Source of the DNA: Spongilla lacustris
Taxonomy: Eukaryota > Porifera > Demospongiae > Spongillida > Spongillidae
Reading direction: 5' to 3'
Assembly: GCA_949361645.1 (NCBI GenBank)
Contig: OX442418.1
Span: forward strand, 1,532,797 to 1,596,796
DNA length: 64,000 nucleotides
This document shows, piece by piece, positions 23,610 to 35,576 of the stretch (position 1 is the first letter of the stretch; the number at the start of each line of letters is the position of its first letter). A model generated the notes under the pieces. It saw only the letters and a program-made list of their open reading frames with translations. It was not told the origin of the DNA and made no database searches. A program made the translations under genes and the position numbers.

Positions 23610-23675
23610 TCATTTTCCAAATATCCAGTCTAAAAGTCTTCTCCACCACGGTCTGTTGTCAGGTTGTTGCGCATC
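23610..23675 (-). CDS. Trp-rich-tail unit 6, terminal exon
   Basis: The acceptor is cccgtttcag|GAT; the exon ends NRPWWRRLLDWIFGK-stop. The unit is a recent duplicate of unit 5. Confidence 0.5.
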   Translation of the reverse strand, partial: DAQQPDNRPWWRRLLDWIFGK

Positions 23676-24147
23676 CTGAAACGGGAAGACATAGGTCATA
23701 GTGAGTTAATCACACCTCTGTGAACTATATAAATGGGCTGGCACGGCTAGGCCTGGGGAAGTCACAGTGTGGCCAATTGTTTGCTTTTCTGAATAGGATA
23801 TTGTCTCCTTTAGCTCATTCTGCCTGTTACAGCAGAGGGGTAGCATCTCCATAGGGGAATGGGATATTTGCCGTGTTAGTGATTGTGAATGTATCTTCAG
23901 TGATTAGCGCCTCGTATTTCTGCTTGTTTGTGAACATTACATTATAGAGCACCCTCGTGTTGTAATGTGGGGTGCTTACACATACGCTTCCCACCCCTTG
24001 CAAGTGTTGTGGTGCGCTATATATTTGGCGTGGTACCACGTTAGACCACATAGGCCTGCTGCCTTCAGCCACACACCTGCCATGTGCTACCACCAAGGGC
24101 CCTTGTGCACGCTTGTGATGGGTACAGGCATGCGTTATGTCACTTAC

Positions 24148-24210
24148 CATGTTGAAGTACTGCTCGCTGAATTATTTTTGAATCTGTCTGATCTCGTGAC
24201 TTTCCATATA
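24148..24210 (-). pseudogene. Trp-rich-tail unit 6, penultimate exon with a 2-bp loss
   Basis: It matches unit 5's exon (GKSRDQTDSKIIQRA) but is two bases shorter just before the ATG|GTAAGT donor, so the frame would not join its terminal exon. Either the copy is dead or the assembly has an error here. Confidence 0.5.
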
Positions 24211-24732
24211 TGTACATGCTGCAACCACAGTGATATGATCATTTGATTTGGGGAATGTAGTCAGTATAGGCAGTCCATTGGGAAGTTAGGATCGTTTATG
24301 TTGAGGAGTATAAGTTACCTTATGCAGGTAAACAACCATGATATAACTTATCTCCTGTACAAATACATTTATGTTACATCAGCCAGGTGTCGTGTGACCT
24401 GTTGGCTAAGAGAAGAGTTTCTTGAAGCACTGTGCATAGTGTGGAGTGGAGTTTGTGCATAGATGGGATTTCAGTTCTGAGTCAGTCTGTTGTTTAGTGT
24501 AAAATGATTTTGATGTGCATGAGGCCAAACAACTTGAGGTCTAGCACATGAAGAATGAGGTGGATAGAGGGTTTTGTAAAGGATGCATACTCACCACACC
24601 TACGGTCCAGGTATGCCTAAAGTATAACATACATTGTACTAGCTATACTGTATTTCTTTTAAAAAAATTATGAGGATGTGTTATCAATGCCCATGTGACC
24701 TTAGTTAAGTGTGCTTCATTTGCCCAACTTGT

Positions 24733-24789
24733 TCATTTGAAGTCCAAAAGTCTTCTCCACCACGGTCTGTTGTTAGGTTGTTGTGCATC
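24733..24789 (-). pseudogene. Trp-rich-tail unit 7, terminal exon (shortened)
   Basis: Nearly the same as unit 6, but it stops early: NRPWWRRLLDFK-stop. No ATG|GT donor was found between it and the hairpin element at 24961, whose insertion may have destroyed the unit. Confidence 0.45.
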
Positions 24790-24960
24790 CTGAAAAGGGT
24801 GGTAGTGAGTTAATCACACCTCTGTGAACCATATAAATGGGCTTGCAGGGCGTGGCCTGGGGGAGTCCATCGACCTCACAGTGTGGCGTATAATTTGTTT
24901 TGAATAGAATATTGTCTCTTTTACTTTAGCTCACACTGCATGTTACATATATATATATAT

Positions 24961-25777
24961 ATGGGACAGTATCCGCGAAACTTTCGTACGTTTTATAACA
25001 TTATAAAACAATAGTGTAATAACGTTTGAATCACTATATCTTCCGAACGTTAAGCGTTATTGACATTCTATTTTCAGCACTTCATACTACACCATTTCTC
25101 TATGCAAATTACATTTTGGAGTCTTGCAGTTGCTCCGTACCAGCATTGCAACGTTCGATACCCCACCGGGTTCAAAGCCACCATAACTTTCGATAGGAGC
25201 AATCAAATCGCTTCAAATTCGGTTTGTAGGTAGAGAGGTCCTATACCTATCTACTTGTTCTGTTCGTTAATTTTTATGCCATCCGTTACAGAGATACAGT
25301 TGAGCAAACTACGTGTGCGTTTTCCCGCTTGATTCGCGCCAATGATATAACCACCGCCTCCCCATACATTGAGCGAGAAGCGATTTGCCCAAATCATTGG
25401 CGCGAATCAAGCGGGAAAAAATGCACGTAGTTTGTTCAACTGTATCTCCATAACGGATGATATAAAAATTAACGAACAGAACAAATCGATAGGTATAGGA
25501 CCTCTCTACCTACAAACCGAATTTGAAGCGATTTGATTGCTCCTATCGAAAGTTATGGCGGGTTTGAACCCGGTGGGGTATCGAACGTTGCAATGCTGAC
25601 AAGGAGCAAGTGAGACTCCAAAATGTATTTTGTCATAGAGAAATGGTGTAGTATAAAGTGTTGAAAATAGGATGTCAATAATGTTTACCGTTCGGAAGAT
25701 ATAGCGATTCAAACGTTATAACACTATTATCTTATAATGATATAAAACGTACGAAATTTTCGCGGATACTGTCCCAT
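24961..25777. mobile_element. 817-bp foldback element, almost entirely a hairpin
   Basis: Two arms of about 380 bp (24961-25345 and 25400-25777) are near-perfect complements around a loop of about 55 bp. Outer ends are tgggacagtatccgcgaaa and its complement. It sits in a (TA)n run, so the target duplication cannot be resolved. It is non-coding, and no transposase of its family is seen. Related ends are at 1-162 and 47138-47271. Confidence 0.9.
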
Positions 25778-26015
25778 ATATATATATATAGATATTATAT
25801 TCACTAAAATACATGTATATGTATACATGTGTGTGTAAATTTAACATATTGATATATCATAGTGGTTGTTACATTCTCTGTGTTCAGTAGCACTGTCAAG
25901 TGAGAGTCATTGAAGATGTTTGCTATGGAATAAAACCTCAATGGTTTAAAGGTGTGATACAAAAAAAAACATTCTTCGGCTCAGATTTTAAATACAAAAA
26001 ACATATTTACTAGCT

Positions 26016-26096
26016 CTAGCAGCAATGCTCAGATAGCCAATCCTTTATTATCTGCCAACATGTCCGCTTGTCCTCCTTCTGGCTGTTATTGGCATC
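26016..26096 (-). CDS. Trp-rich-tail unit 8, terminal exon
   Basis: The acceptor is cctctttcag|GAT; the exon ends KRTCWQIIKDWLSEHCC-stop, preceded by an acidic/basic linker (DANNSQKED). No matching upstream donor was found. Confidence 0.45.
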   Translation of the reverse strand, partial: DANNSQKEDKRTCWQIIKDWLSEHCC

Positions 26097-26874
26097 CTGA
26101 AAGAGGAGGGATGGGGGGAGGGGGGGGAAGAGAGGGAGGCATAATGTTTTTTTTTTTGGTTTATGGATGGCGCTATACTACACATACATGATCCACCACT
26201 GTCAGTGCATTTATGAATCTCTTTAGCCCTTGCTGGTATAGAATTTTGTACTGACTAGCTACATGTACATATAATAATTTCATGTATCAGAGTATAAGTG
26301 GTTCAAAATCCACAATTACAGACATTAATGGGCAGTGTTGTGTGCAATAATGTCAAGGTGTTAGCTGTCAGTTCTATTGCACCGTGTATGTTGTACACGG
26401 GACAATATTATGCAAGTGAGTAATATGTGACAATCCTATGACCTCGAAAAGGACCCCATTAGACTTAAAACGTGAACTCATCTGGAATCACGCATAAGAG
26501 TGATGTTAGTAATCTGAATCTTTGATGACTGAAACCATACCTCTGCACTGCCTTGTGAGTGGAAATTGAAGTTTGGTCTATTGGCATCCCTCTAAGCGAT
26601 GTGCCCAGGTCACTAGGTGATGCAAAGGGATTGCTTAGTTTTTCATTGATACGTTTATTTGGGGAGTGGCCTTTATTGTGTGCAGTCAAAACCAATCCCT
26701 TTTGCTAGCTCAATGGGATTTTTTAAGCTTCTTGACCTTTTATTTAATTCCATATGTATGGCTCCGCAAAAGCCTTTGTTGCCCACCCCCTTCCTCCCAT
26801 CATGGTTTATGGCTACATCAAACACTGTAATTGGAGCAATACATTTTACAGTTTGGTTCAGTTTGTGCGTACCT

Positions 26875-26946
26875 TTATCTTCCACGAATCCAGTCCCAGA
26901 ATTTTTGCCACAATGTTCTGTTGTCACCTTGTGCATTAAGCGTATC
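26875..26946 (-). CDS. Trp-rich-tail unit 9, terminal exon
   Basis: The acceptor is cccctgacag|GAT; the exon ends NRTLWQKFWDWIRGR followed by TAA. A possible AATAAA lies about 135 bp downstream. The donor upstream is at 27225. Confidence 0.5.
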   Translation of the reverse strand, partial: DTLNAQGDNRTLWQKFWDWIRGR

Positions 26947-27224
26947 CTGTCAGGGGACGACACATGATTTTTTTTTAATTTGACGAGTGACCTGATGAAA
27001 AGTAACTACATTACATGTGTATATTGGCTGTTTTGTTTATGTTGACATATGTGCTAACTCAGCCAGACATCATTAGGATTGTGTGAATAAAAACTTTGAG
27101 CATTATGTGGTTCAGTAGTATCCACTTGGCTTGGCACTACATCATGTCACGCATGCACTGCCACACTATAGTCACAAAGGCTTTGTGTAGGAACATGCAT
27201 CTTCACACATTATCAGTCACTTAC

Positions 27225-27400
27225 CATTGCTGAAATTGTTGTAACGCACAATATGATCTGTATCGTGTTGTGCTGTCACAGGATTCTGGGGATCTCGTGA
27301 CAAGGGGTATTTCATATCTTGTTGTTTTGTCACAGGATTCTGGGCTTGTGTGGTGTTGGTATCATTGTTAGCATCTACACTATGTGCCCCAGACCTGTGC
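27225..27400 (-). CDS. Trp-rich-tail unit 9, penultimate exon (frame uncertain)
   Basis: An open frame contains QNPVT twice (AQNPVTKQQD and PQNPVTAQHD), so the QNPVT block seen once in units 1 and 3 is duplicated here. It ends at ATG|GTAAGT. The QNPVT frame leaves one base at the donor, whereas the terminal exon needs phase 0, so this copy may be shifted. Confidence 0.4.
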
Positions 27401-27825
27401 TTTCTGACCACAATAAGCGATTACAGGCAATGTTACAGTGGTGGTCATAATTGTCGATATGGACAGGAAGTCCGTTAGGGGCAGTTTTGTGTTGCATTGT
27501 CAGGTCGAGACAAGCCAAGATTGTTCAAGCTTGATTAGGGTTTTTCTGTTACATGATTGTAGATATATGATGACCTGTCAGTTAACTGTGCATTCGTTTT
27601 AAAGATGAACATTGCCAATGATGCTTTAAATATACCAATTATCTGACATGGTCACTATATGGTGTCCAAAGATCAATTGCATACCTTCATGCTGATTTAT
27701 AAACCAACTTGATGTCACACCTATCAACATCTGTTCTGCAAAACACTATAGTGATAATGTTATATATTATGATGTGTGAAGCTGCAATAACGTTGCTGGT
27801 GCGGGCATCCAGAGGTCAGCAGCTC

Positions 27826-27879
27826 TTAACTTGAATTCCACCAGTCCTTCAGCCTTTGCCACCATGTCTTGAGTTTTTC
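27826..27879 (-). CDS. Trp-rich-tail unit 10, terminal exon
   Basis: The acceptor is ctctttccag|GAA; it codes EKLKTWWQRLKDWWNSS followed by TAA. The upstream ATG|GTAAGC donor is at 28379, but the exon behind it carries stops. Confidence 0.5.
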   Translation of the reverse strand, partial: EKLKTWWQRLKDWWNSS

Positions 27880-28291
27880 CTGGAAAGAGGAACATTCTTG
27901 ATTGGAATGGTTAGTGTAACGATTGCCTCTACCACCTCAATAGTAAAATATGATGTAGAACAAAACTAAGTTGCTTTTGTCATGTTTGAAGCACTTGTTC
28001 CATCACTGATCACATCTGTACATGTACATTACAATATGATGTGAGAAGATGCACTTTACATAGTGTGTATAGCACTCCAGCTTTTACTTCGTTTGCTTTG
28101 AAATTTTGACCATGAACATCATATACGTGACTTTATCCAGTCAAGGAATGCCTGAAAGCAATGTTTTAATTTCAACCTTGAAATGAAGGCAGTACATTTG
28201 GTTTGCTATGTTGGAACATTCTTATGGTGAACATTTGTATACATCTAAGTGTTGTAATTACTAAAGTAAACAGTTGATTTTATATACGAGG

Positions 28292-28309
28292 CCCCCCCCC
28301 CCCCCCCCC
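28292..28309. repeat. Poly-C run (18 C)
   Basis: Uninterrupted run of 18 C. Confidence 0.95.
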
Positions 28310-29704
28310 TCCCGCAATGTTCTATCATAGCTAGTTGTTGAACCCCTTATGATCCCTTATAATAACCAGTTTGCTTACCATTTTCTACAATTTGATATCA
28401 GTTTTGAACGCTATCGCAAGCTAGGGGGAGGAATCATGTCACCGGCTCCTGCTCTCGTGAGCTGTGGTGCATCACATGACCATGTTGTGCGGCTATTGTG
28501 AATATGAATATGCTATTGGTGGGCATAGGTGGAGGCTGAGTACAGGGATAAAGGTCACCTTGCTTGTGACCAGTTAATAAACCTCCACCTCACTGTTAGT
28601 TATTGCTCTGGGCCGGTACATACACAGATCATGGGGAGTAGTAAGTACTACAGGCTTTAAGATATTTGCTAATAAAAGGTCATTTGCTACTATGGAATAC
28701 TGTGCTATTTCTGTTGGTGTTCATTGCTAGTTTGATAAGGAGCCTACCCTAATTCCCAAAAATTTTTTTTTTGCTTGGCATGGACCATGTTATGCCACAA
28801 TTGATCTGTCGTGGTATAGGAAAGACAAAAAAGGCATGTTGTACATGTTTTGTAAGGATGCTAAATATAGTCATCCAGTCCAGTCAATTGCCAGTACAAT
28901 GATCTAGGCAGTGCAATACCATGTTGATTTTGGTATCGCTGAACTGTTTGTACAAGTTATCCTTATCTCTGTTTGATGTACCCAGGTCTGTGTGACCTCA
29001 GAGTGACCACAGGTTGATGGAATGCGATTTTTGTAGCTGAAGTCATGATGGGGGCAGTGAAATAGAGCCATCATATGAATGGTTCCTTTTCTCGGAGACA
29101 CATAAAGAATCCTACAGAATATCTCCTATGGAAGTTAGGAATGTAAGAATGTGTGTTAATTATAACATGTTTGTTTGTGTTATGTGTTGGTGCCTTGCAC
29201 ATGCTCACATACACAACAACTAGATAGATAGAAACAAGAGCGAATAAGAACATTATAGTAGTTAGTATTCAGAATGTTGGTCTTAAGACGTTGCATTCAT
29301 CCCATGAAATGTTCACATCCCCGCAGTCTTTAGTCACATTGGATATTGTCATAGGCTGATTCTGGCAACCTTTAGTGCAGAGTGATGATGCTATTAAATT
29401 ATTGTGTTGTGCAGCTATGCAGAAGATGAAGTCATGTTGATACCCAGGACATGCCACTAACTAAAAAAAAATTCTAGTCTTCAACTCAGTAACCTTGAGG
29501 TGCTTTTAAAGTTGTCTACTTAGTCTACTGTTCATGTAGCACATGTTTGGGACAAAGTATTGCTTTTGAAATAAATGGACACATTAGCATGTTACGTCAG
29601 TATGAAAAAGTCTCTTTCTAAAACTATGCAGCCTCTGGAAACACATAGTGGTTCTTTACAATTCCAGCAGGCACAGGTACGATGCAGTGTTGCAACTTAG
29701 GTTT

Positions 29705-29785
29705 TCAGCATTCTGCAGCATTTGTTAACTTTCCTTTCCACCATTTCCAGAACGATTCTAACCATGTCTCTTTGTTCTGATCACT
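29705..29785 (-). CDS. Trp-rich-tail unit 11, terminal exon
   Basis: The acceptor is tttttttcag|AGT; it codes SDQNKETWLESFWKWWKGKL, then a short NAAEC tail and TGA. It is the most Trp/Lys-rich version. The upstream donor ATG|GTAAGT is at 30612, with frame PDLATEQQTKAPNIFQLSNM in phase across an 826-bp intron. Confidence 0.5.
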   Translation of the reverse strand, partial: SDQNKETWLESFWKWWKGKLTNAAEC

Positions 29786-30611
29786 CTGAAAAAAATGAGG
29801 ACAAGAAAGGTTATATTCCAGCTACACAAAAGGTGATTGCATAATCATGTGCTATTGCATTTAGCATATTTGGAGTAAGGTTTTGTTAAGTTAGTAATTC
29901 ATATTATACCAATACATTTTAAAAAAATTGGACTGCAAGCCTGCCATGATCTGCCCATAGAAAGTGTCTGTGAAAAAAAACAACAGTTTTTTTGCATGCC
30001 GTTCACCCACATCCTCACATGGAAAGAGAATCCATACATAAATAGAAATGATGTTATATTTACCAGCTTCTGTGTGAACATGGCCTTATGTTGGCAACAG
30101 TAATGATCATTGTTGGAGAGGCAGCCTAGGCATTGTGGTGTGGGGCACTTCATATGTTGACCGTTTGAGTCTGTGTGCTATCTTATTTAGTGACCATATG
30201 AGTACCATCTGCGTTTGTGATAAGTTAGGAGCTCACCTAGCCTTAAATGAGTCCCATGGTTGAAATATTCTTTTTTTTTTAACCCTGTTGTAATAGCAAT
30301 ATTGGTCTAACAGGATAGGCTGCTAGTCTCCATGTTCAGTGGCTGCAACACAGACTAGTGCTCAGCCGTAGTTTAGCTTTCACCACCATATCTGAGTATT
30401 AGCTTGAAAGAGGACCCCTAACCCAGCTGCCGTGTAAAAGTGTTGCATGTTGTCATTGTACTCATAATGTAGATGTATTTATTGTCTTTGGTTTGGAAAC
30501 AAAATTTCTTCTATATACCACATTAGACCACATAGGCCGGCCTACCGTGTATCGACAAACAGGGCTCTTGTATATAGACGTGCATACGTGCATATCAAAC
30601 AGGTCACTTAC

Positions 30612-30680
30612 CATGTTTGAGAGTTGAAAAATATTTGGCGCTTTTGTTTGTTGTTCTGTCGCTAAGTCCGGGTATCTCGT
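30612..30680 (-). CDS. Trp-rich-tail unit 11, penultimate exon (5' limit uncertain)
   Basis: It reads LTRYPDLATEQQTKAPNIFQ to a final Met at ATG|GTAAGT. The TRY(Q/P)xxxxTE block matches unit 1. A TAG precedes LTRY in this frame, so an acceptor must lie within or just before it, if it is coding. Confidence 0.4.
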
Positions 30681-31105
30681 GAGCTATATGTATTCACTAG
30701 ATGGACATACCGTATCTCAGCCTGCACTGTGTGACCACAGTGGGTGGTGCAGCAATATCGTTTGATTTGTGGAAGGGGGTGGAGGGGTCATATTTGTGGT
30801 ATGGGGGGTAGTCCTTTGCAAGCTTTGAAATTTTGGGGTTAACATTGTCACTATTTTTTAGGTAGAACCAATAGCTTTGCCGTGCTGCTTTTCCGCCCAT
30901 AACCATGGGGACCACAATGGTGCAAGTGATTGTTTAGGGGTAATGTTAACCTGTGATGGAATGTATGTGTTATAATCATCCCCTTTATGGTTCAAATCCT
31001 TTTGTCACTTCATTGTAATACCTAAAACAGTTATTTAGTAAGTAAATATTGCTCAAAGAATAAAAAGCATTGTGCCTTACAACTTATTGTTGTGGTAAAG
31101 GGCTT

Positions 31106-31170
31106 TCATTGGCATAGGATCCAGGCTATGATTTTAGAAGATATTTTCTGTTGTTCCGCTGTGTGCATCT
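31106..31170 (-). pseudogene. Trp-rich-tail unit 12, terminal exon (diverged)
   Basis: It ends QKISSKIIAWILCQ-stop, with Trp and the terminal Leu-Cys in register with unit 2. The acceptor is unclear. Confidence 0.35.
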
Positions 31171-31389
31171 TCCCAGTGCTGTATGAGATTTTAATACACC
31201 TCTACATGAAGTCATGCTTGTACCATCAATTCTGTACTGACATTGTCAGACTGGGTTTCATGTACATGTACAAGTCGGTCACTCTTATTTGATGTTGAGC
31301 CTGCTTGACATTCTGGGTGATGTTTGTCACAGACTTGTGTACATTAGAGTAGTTCCTAGTGTGCTTTCTACTGTTCACCTCAGATATGA

Positions 31390-31401
31390 TGTGTGTGTGT
31401 A

Positions 31402-31479
<78 letters not shown>
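31390..31479. repeat. (GT)n microsatellite
   Basis: About 90 bp, nearly pure. Confidence 0.97.
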
Positions 31480-31481
<2 letters not shown>

Positions 31482-34400
31482 ATTGCCCTCATAAGGTAGC
31501 ATTGTGTAGTTGGATACTAATGGAAGCACCTCAGTTAACAGTTATGACATAGAAATGTTTTTGCCATCATATGCATTGCCTGGTGGTAGGCATCACACAC
31601 TGGTGTTTACTAAGTGTGGGTGTGTGGCGTTTAATACACATTGTGTATTGGTGCAAACGTGTATATGACATCAGCATGGCAATGGATCAGTAGTAGATCC
31701 AGGCCACTACAAGCTTTAAAAGGGATCGAAGATGTGGGAATAACTATAATTTAATAGTTGCCATTGGGAAGAGACAACATATTCGAGGTGTGTATTAATC
31801 AATAATACACGTAGTACAGTATGTTGTGATCACAATTCGAGATGATCCAGTAGAATACATTTTTTTTTCTTCTTGTCCTGAAGTGGAGCAAAAGGGGCAG
31901 TTGATTCAATGGTACATTGTGCAATTTCAATAATTGGTGGTTTGTTTCTCATTTTATCATGTGTGTGCTGTTCCCATGTTGCTAATATGGATGTAGTGGA
32001 CCTGGGCTAACTCTTTAGAAGGTGTGCTGAATATCTTTAAATAGGGGGAGAGGATGAATGTGTAGATTACTATGTGTTTGTGGGTTAAACGTACAATGCA
32101 ATGGTTACTTCCACATACACTCATATTTCCAGTCCAAGCACTGTAGCAGTTCATTCTTGTGTGATGAATTTGATGCAGTGCTGGCCTGTAAGGATTACAT
32201 GTATTGTAAATAATGCTTCTATTGCAAGGATTCTATTAATTACATTTACATGTACATAGTCATCTCTAACATTTATTTCCCTGCTAATGTGGGTGTACTG
32301 TCTGTGTTGTTTTGATCATGGATAATGTATGTAGTAGTTAGGTCAATTCGAAAAGTGCCTAATCATTTCAAGAAGAGCCAATTCAAAGCCCATATCTGAG
32401 GTCCATGTCCTTTATTTGTGTGTGGTATACATGTAGGTGATTTTCATGATCAGTGTTTAGTGGGAAATATCAGCCATATTGTACCTTTCTCCTACAAATG
32501 CTCCCAGTGTAGGCATTGTGGGCGTTTAGTAGACAATATGCTTACAGTGATGTTCACTAATCCCCACGCTTGCATTATCATCTTGTGCATGGAGAATATC
32601 TTTAGATTTGATCCACCTAGCCTGCTCATTGTGTGTGCACTAAAGGTTTGCCTCAGCCCCTTACTGTAGGCATCTTAGGCCCTGCACAGATGTCAAATCA
32701 TTATCAGTTAGTTCCCTCAGCCTAGCCCCCACAAGGACTGGAGCCCACACAACTGTGAAGATGAGGTTGATCTGTTGACAGCTTGAGGAACAAAGTCAGA
32801 TAGCTAGTCACAATCGTTAACCTAAACATATGAAATTCATGCTCAACAGTCATGCCCAGTCATGCCATCATAAAGAAGTCCAACCAATCATATTGGAGGG
32901 GAGCCCTGGGTCCAGATAACCTCCCTTTGCCCTTCCGCATGGGCTACCCCTGAGCCCACAGCAATGTCAATATAGGGGGTGGAGTGGCATGTCTGGGGGA
33001 AAAATAACAAAAGGACCGATAAGAAAATACAAAGTGTCATGTAAGCAATCAGCCTATCGGCACATATTCCCACAGCCCTGTTGCCCTGTTGATATGAATA
33101 CTTGAACACAGCATGAGTGAGAGCTGTCTAGTATACACCTGTTCATAGCAGCAGGGCTTCCTCCCACCCACCGTCTGTAATGCCAATAATCCACATCACT
33201 GCTTAACCGTACCTTTTACACTGGAAGCACTTTAATTGTTTAAAGGACATAGTTTGAAGTACTTACATAACATTGCATGTGGCACTTGTAATGATTATTG
33301 CTGTCTCCCCTCCCTCCCTCCCACCTCCCCACAAACACCAGGGGCAGGTATTCCATTGCAGACATTGCATAAGTTGGTATCTTGGTGCTGCCCTGGAAAT
33401 GTTCCAAGGCCAAGACAGAGCAAGATTAGTTGCAAAGGTAAACTATTGTAATTGCCTGCTGGGACATTCATATTGAGCTGCAAAAGGACTGCTATGTTTT
33501 GAAAACCTGTAACATGTGCAGCAGAATGGATTACATAAATTACACACAGTGCACTTACTGATTGTGTAACTGGGTGTCACTGGGTTTTGAGTGTACCCAA
33601 CTGTAACCAGTAGTTCTGCTGAAAATGAATGAACCAAACACCCACTCCATATTTGAATGCAATACTATAACAGGACCCTGCATGAGGATGGCATGCAGGG
33701 TATGTGGGGGTGTGACCCATTTCTTCCCTCTATTTGATCAAGAAATGTGTTACTTTGTGCACCAATGTCTTGTCCATAGCAGTATGGCAGAGTGTCAAGC
33801 TGTGACAGGTCTAGAGTAGTAACGTGCGTTTAACAGCCACATGACCTGATATACAATTGCTCACTGCATAAAAAGCAACAATTAATTTTTTTTCACTCAT
33901 TCGTATGGCATGTTTGTAACATGCGTATGTACCACTGTGCTCTCTGCAGATCTGTTCACATGGAGGTACACCAGGGTGTTTGTGTGCTGGTGATCTAGTG
34001 TTTACTGGAGATATTCCACGATGAACTGCTATATGTGGAGGATCGACCGTGCATTTGGTAAGAAGTGTTATGTACATGTAGGCATTCCTAATGAATGGTT
34101 TGGTGGGTATAAAATTTCAAGCATTTCAAGAATGTGCTGTGTGTTGCGATATTATACATGGACTTGATACAGTAGTTAGGGAAAGCATGAGGGGGATGTT
34201 GACACCCCACTTTGGGTTGCATATAATAGTTGCTGAAGTAATTTTTCGTCCACAAAGTTGTAAATTTATGCCATGAATAATACCGTAAGATACACAAAAT
34301 TTTATAAACATAAACCAATACTATTACTAAACATGCACATGTGTGATAAACATAAACAATAACAATTGAGTTCTAAGCTAAAGTACAGTTTATGAGTGTT

Positions 34401-35576
34401 GAATCATATAGGTTGTTGTTTTGGAGTTATTGATGTAGTTAATAGTTCATTTGTGCAAAAATCTAATGTGCATCTCTATTTGGTGATGTTTCTGATATGG
34501 GAGTTTTAATGTCAGAGCTGCAAATGCTTGATATTTGATAGAACTAGTTTTATCTTGGTTGGGTATCATCGGTGTTTGTTCTTGCATGATGTTAACCATC
34601 TAAGCATCATGTCCTTAATAGCATCTGATATAATAAATGTGTAATAATCAGTTAAGAACTAAAATGAAATGAAAGCTTACAATCTAAATCGAGTTGATTT
34701 TTTTTTTTTGCTTGTGAGGTGATGATGCTATCTGGTCAAGAGAAATAAAAGTAAACAACTACATGTAGGTAGAAGTTTCTTAATACATATGTGAATTTAC
34801 TTTACTGCACTTTGTGTTGAATGGGGCAGTGGGATGATGAAGGTCTTTGCAACATTTGCTATTTCAGGAAACAAGAAGCTATAAAGAGTACCGTGCTGCT
34901 CTAATTGTACATATATGTATGTGAATCTCTGAGTGGCCTATGACACTTGTTAAAGAATATATGCAAACAGGAGTGATACATGTGCGTGTGTATTCATAGC
35001 CAAATGTGTAGTGAGGCATGTGCATGGAGAGTGCAGCTAGGGCAGCATGGAGAATGATATCATTAAATCTCATTCAGGGGGAGGGGGCGTAGTGGTTGCA
35101 GGTGCATTTTGATGTTGGTGGGTGTTGTGGATACAAGGTTATGGTTGCATATAGGATTAGTGGAAGAAGTGTTTGTTACAAGTATGTCATCGTGTTTCAA
35201 TGCATTTTGGTTGGTTGCATTAATTAACTTACGTGTCAATGTGTTGTGCTGGGTCTATATGTACACGTACTATATCGAGCTATATAGTAGTTACGTGTAG
35301 TTAAAGCAACCAGCAAGCACCGTCATTGCCATGCATATAGTATTGTATCCTTCAGTCAGGCAAGCAATAGTGTTACATACATGTACTTAGTTATGCATTG
35401 CAGGGAAGGAGAAACGTTTTTAAAGGTTTGATTGTGGGAACGAGTGAGCGCTATAACGTCTGTTGTCTGAGCTTGGTTGTACATATCAATATAAATGCTG
35501 CGTCATAGGCCTATTTGTGACAACAATACATGGTGCAGTGTTCTGACAAATTATTAAACATGTCAGTTTTAATGAT
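31480..35576. other. No gene supported
   Basis: About 4 kb without a convincing exon. A weak Cys-rich frame on the minus strand near 33900-34010 (PCEQICREHSGTYACYK) recalls an EGF-like repeat but lacks its last Cys. It is not called. Confidence 0.35.

Larger units (their letters stand above)
16950..31200 (-). repeat. Tandem array of about twelve diverged gene-like units (Trp-rich-tail family)
   Basis: Blocks recur along the minus strand at 0.8-1.9 kb spacing: an exon ending ATG|GT, an intron, and a short terminal exon coding a Trp-rich tail. Around them lie shared non-coding blocks, such as tcacaggattctggtatctcgtgag, tgtgaccacatcagttgg and ccacattagaccacatagg. The clearest long duplication pairs 17030-18755 with 19510-21400. 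A second pairs 22090-22480 with 23820-24210 at near identity. Nothing identifies the encoded product. Upstream exons are uncertain because flanking frames carry stops and indels, so some units are probably pseudogenes. Confidence 0.7.

Noticed and set aside
26465..26963. Open frames overlapping unit 9 of the array
   Set aside because: Only the 26875-26946 part is bounded by a plausible acceptor and stop; the rest lies in intron or flank.
33811..34077. EGF-like repeat on the minus strand
   Set aside because: Has C-x3-C...G-x-Y-x-C but lacks the final Cys and neighbouring repeats.
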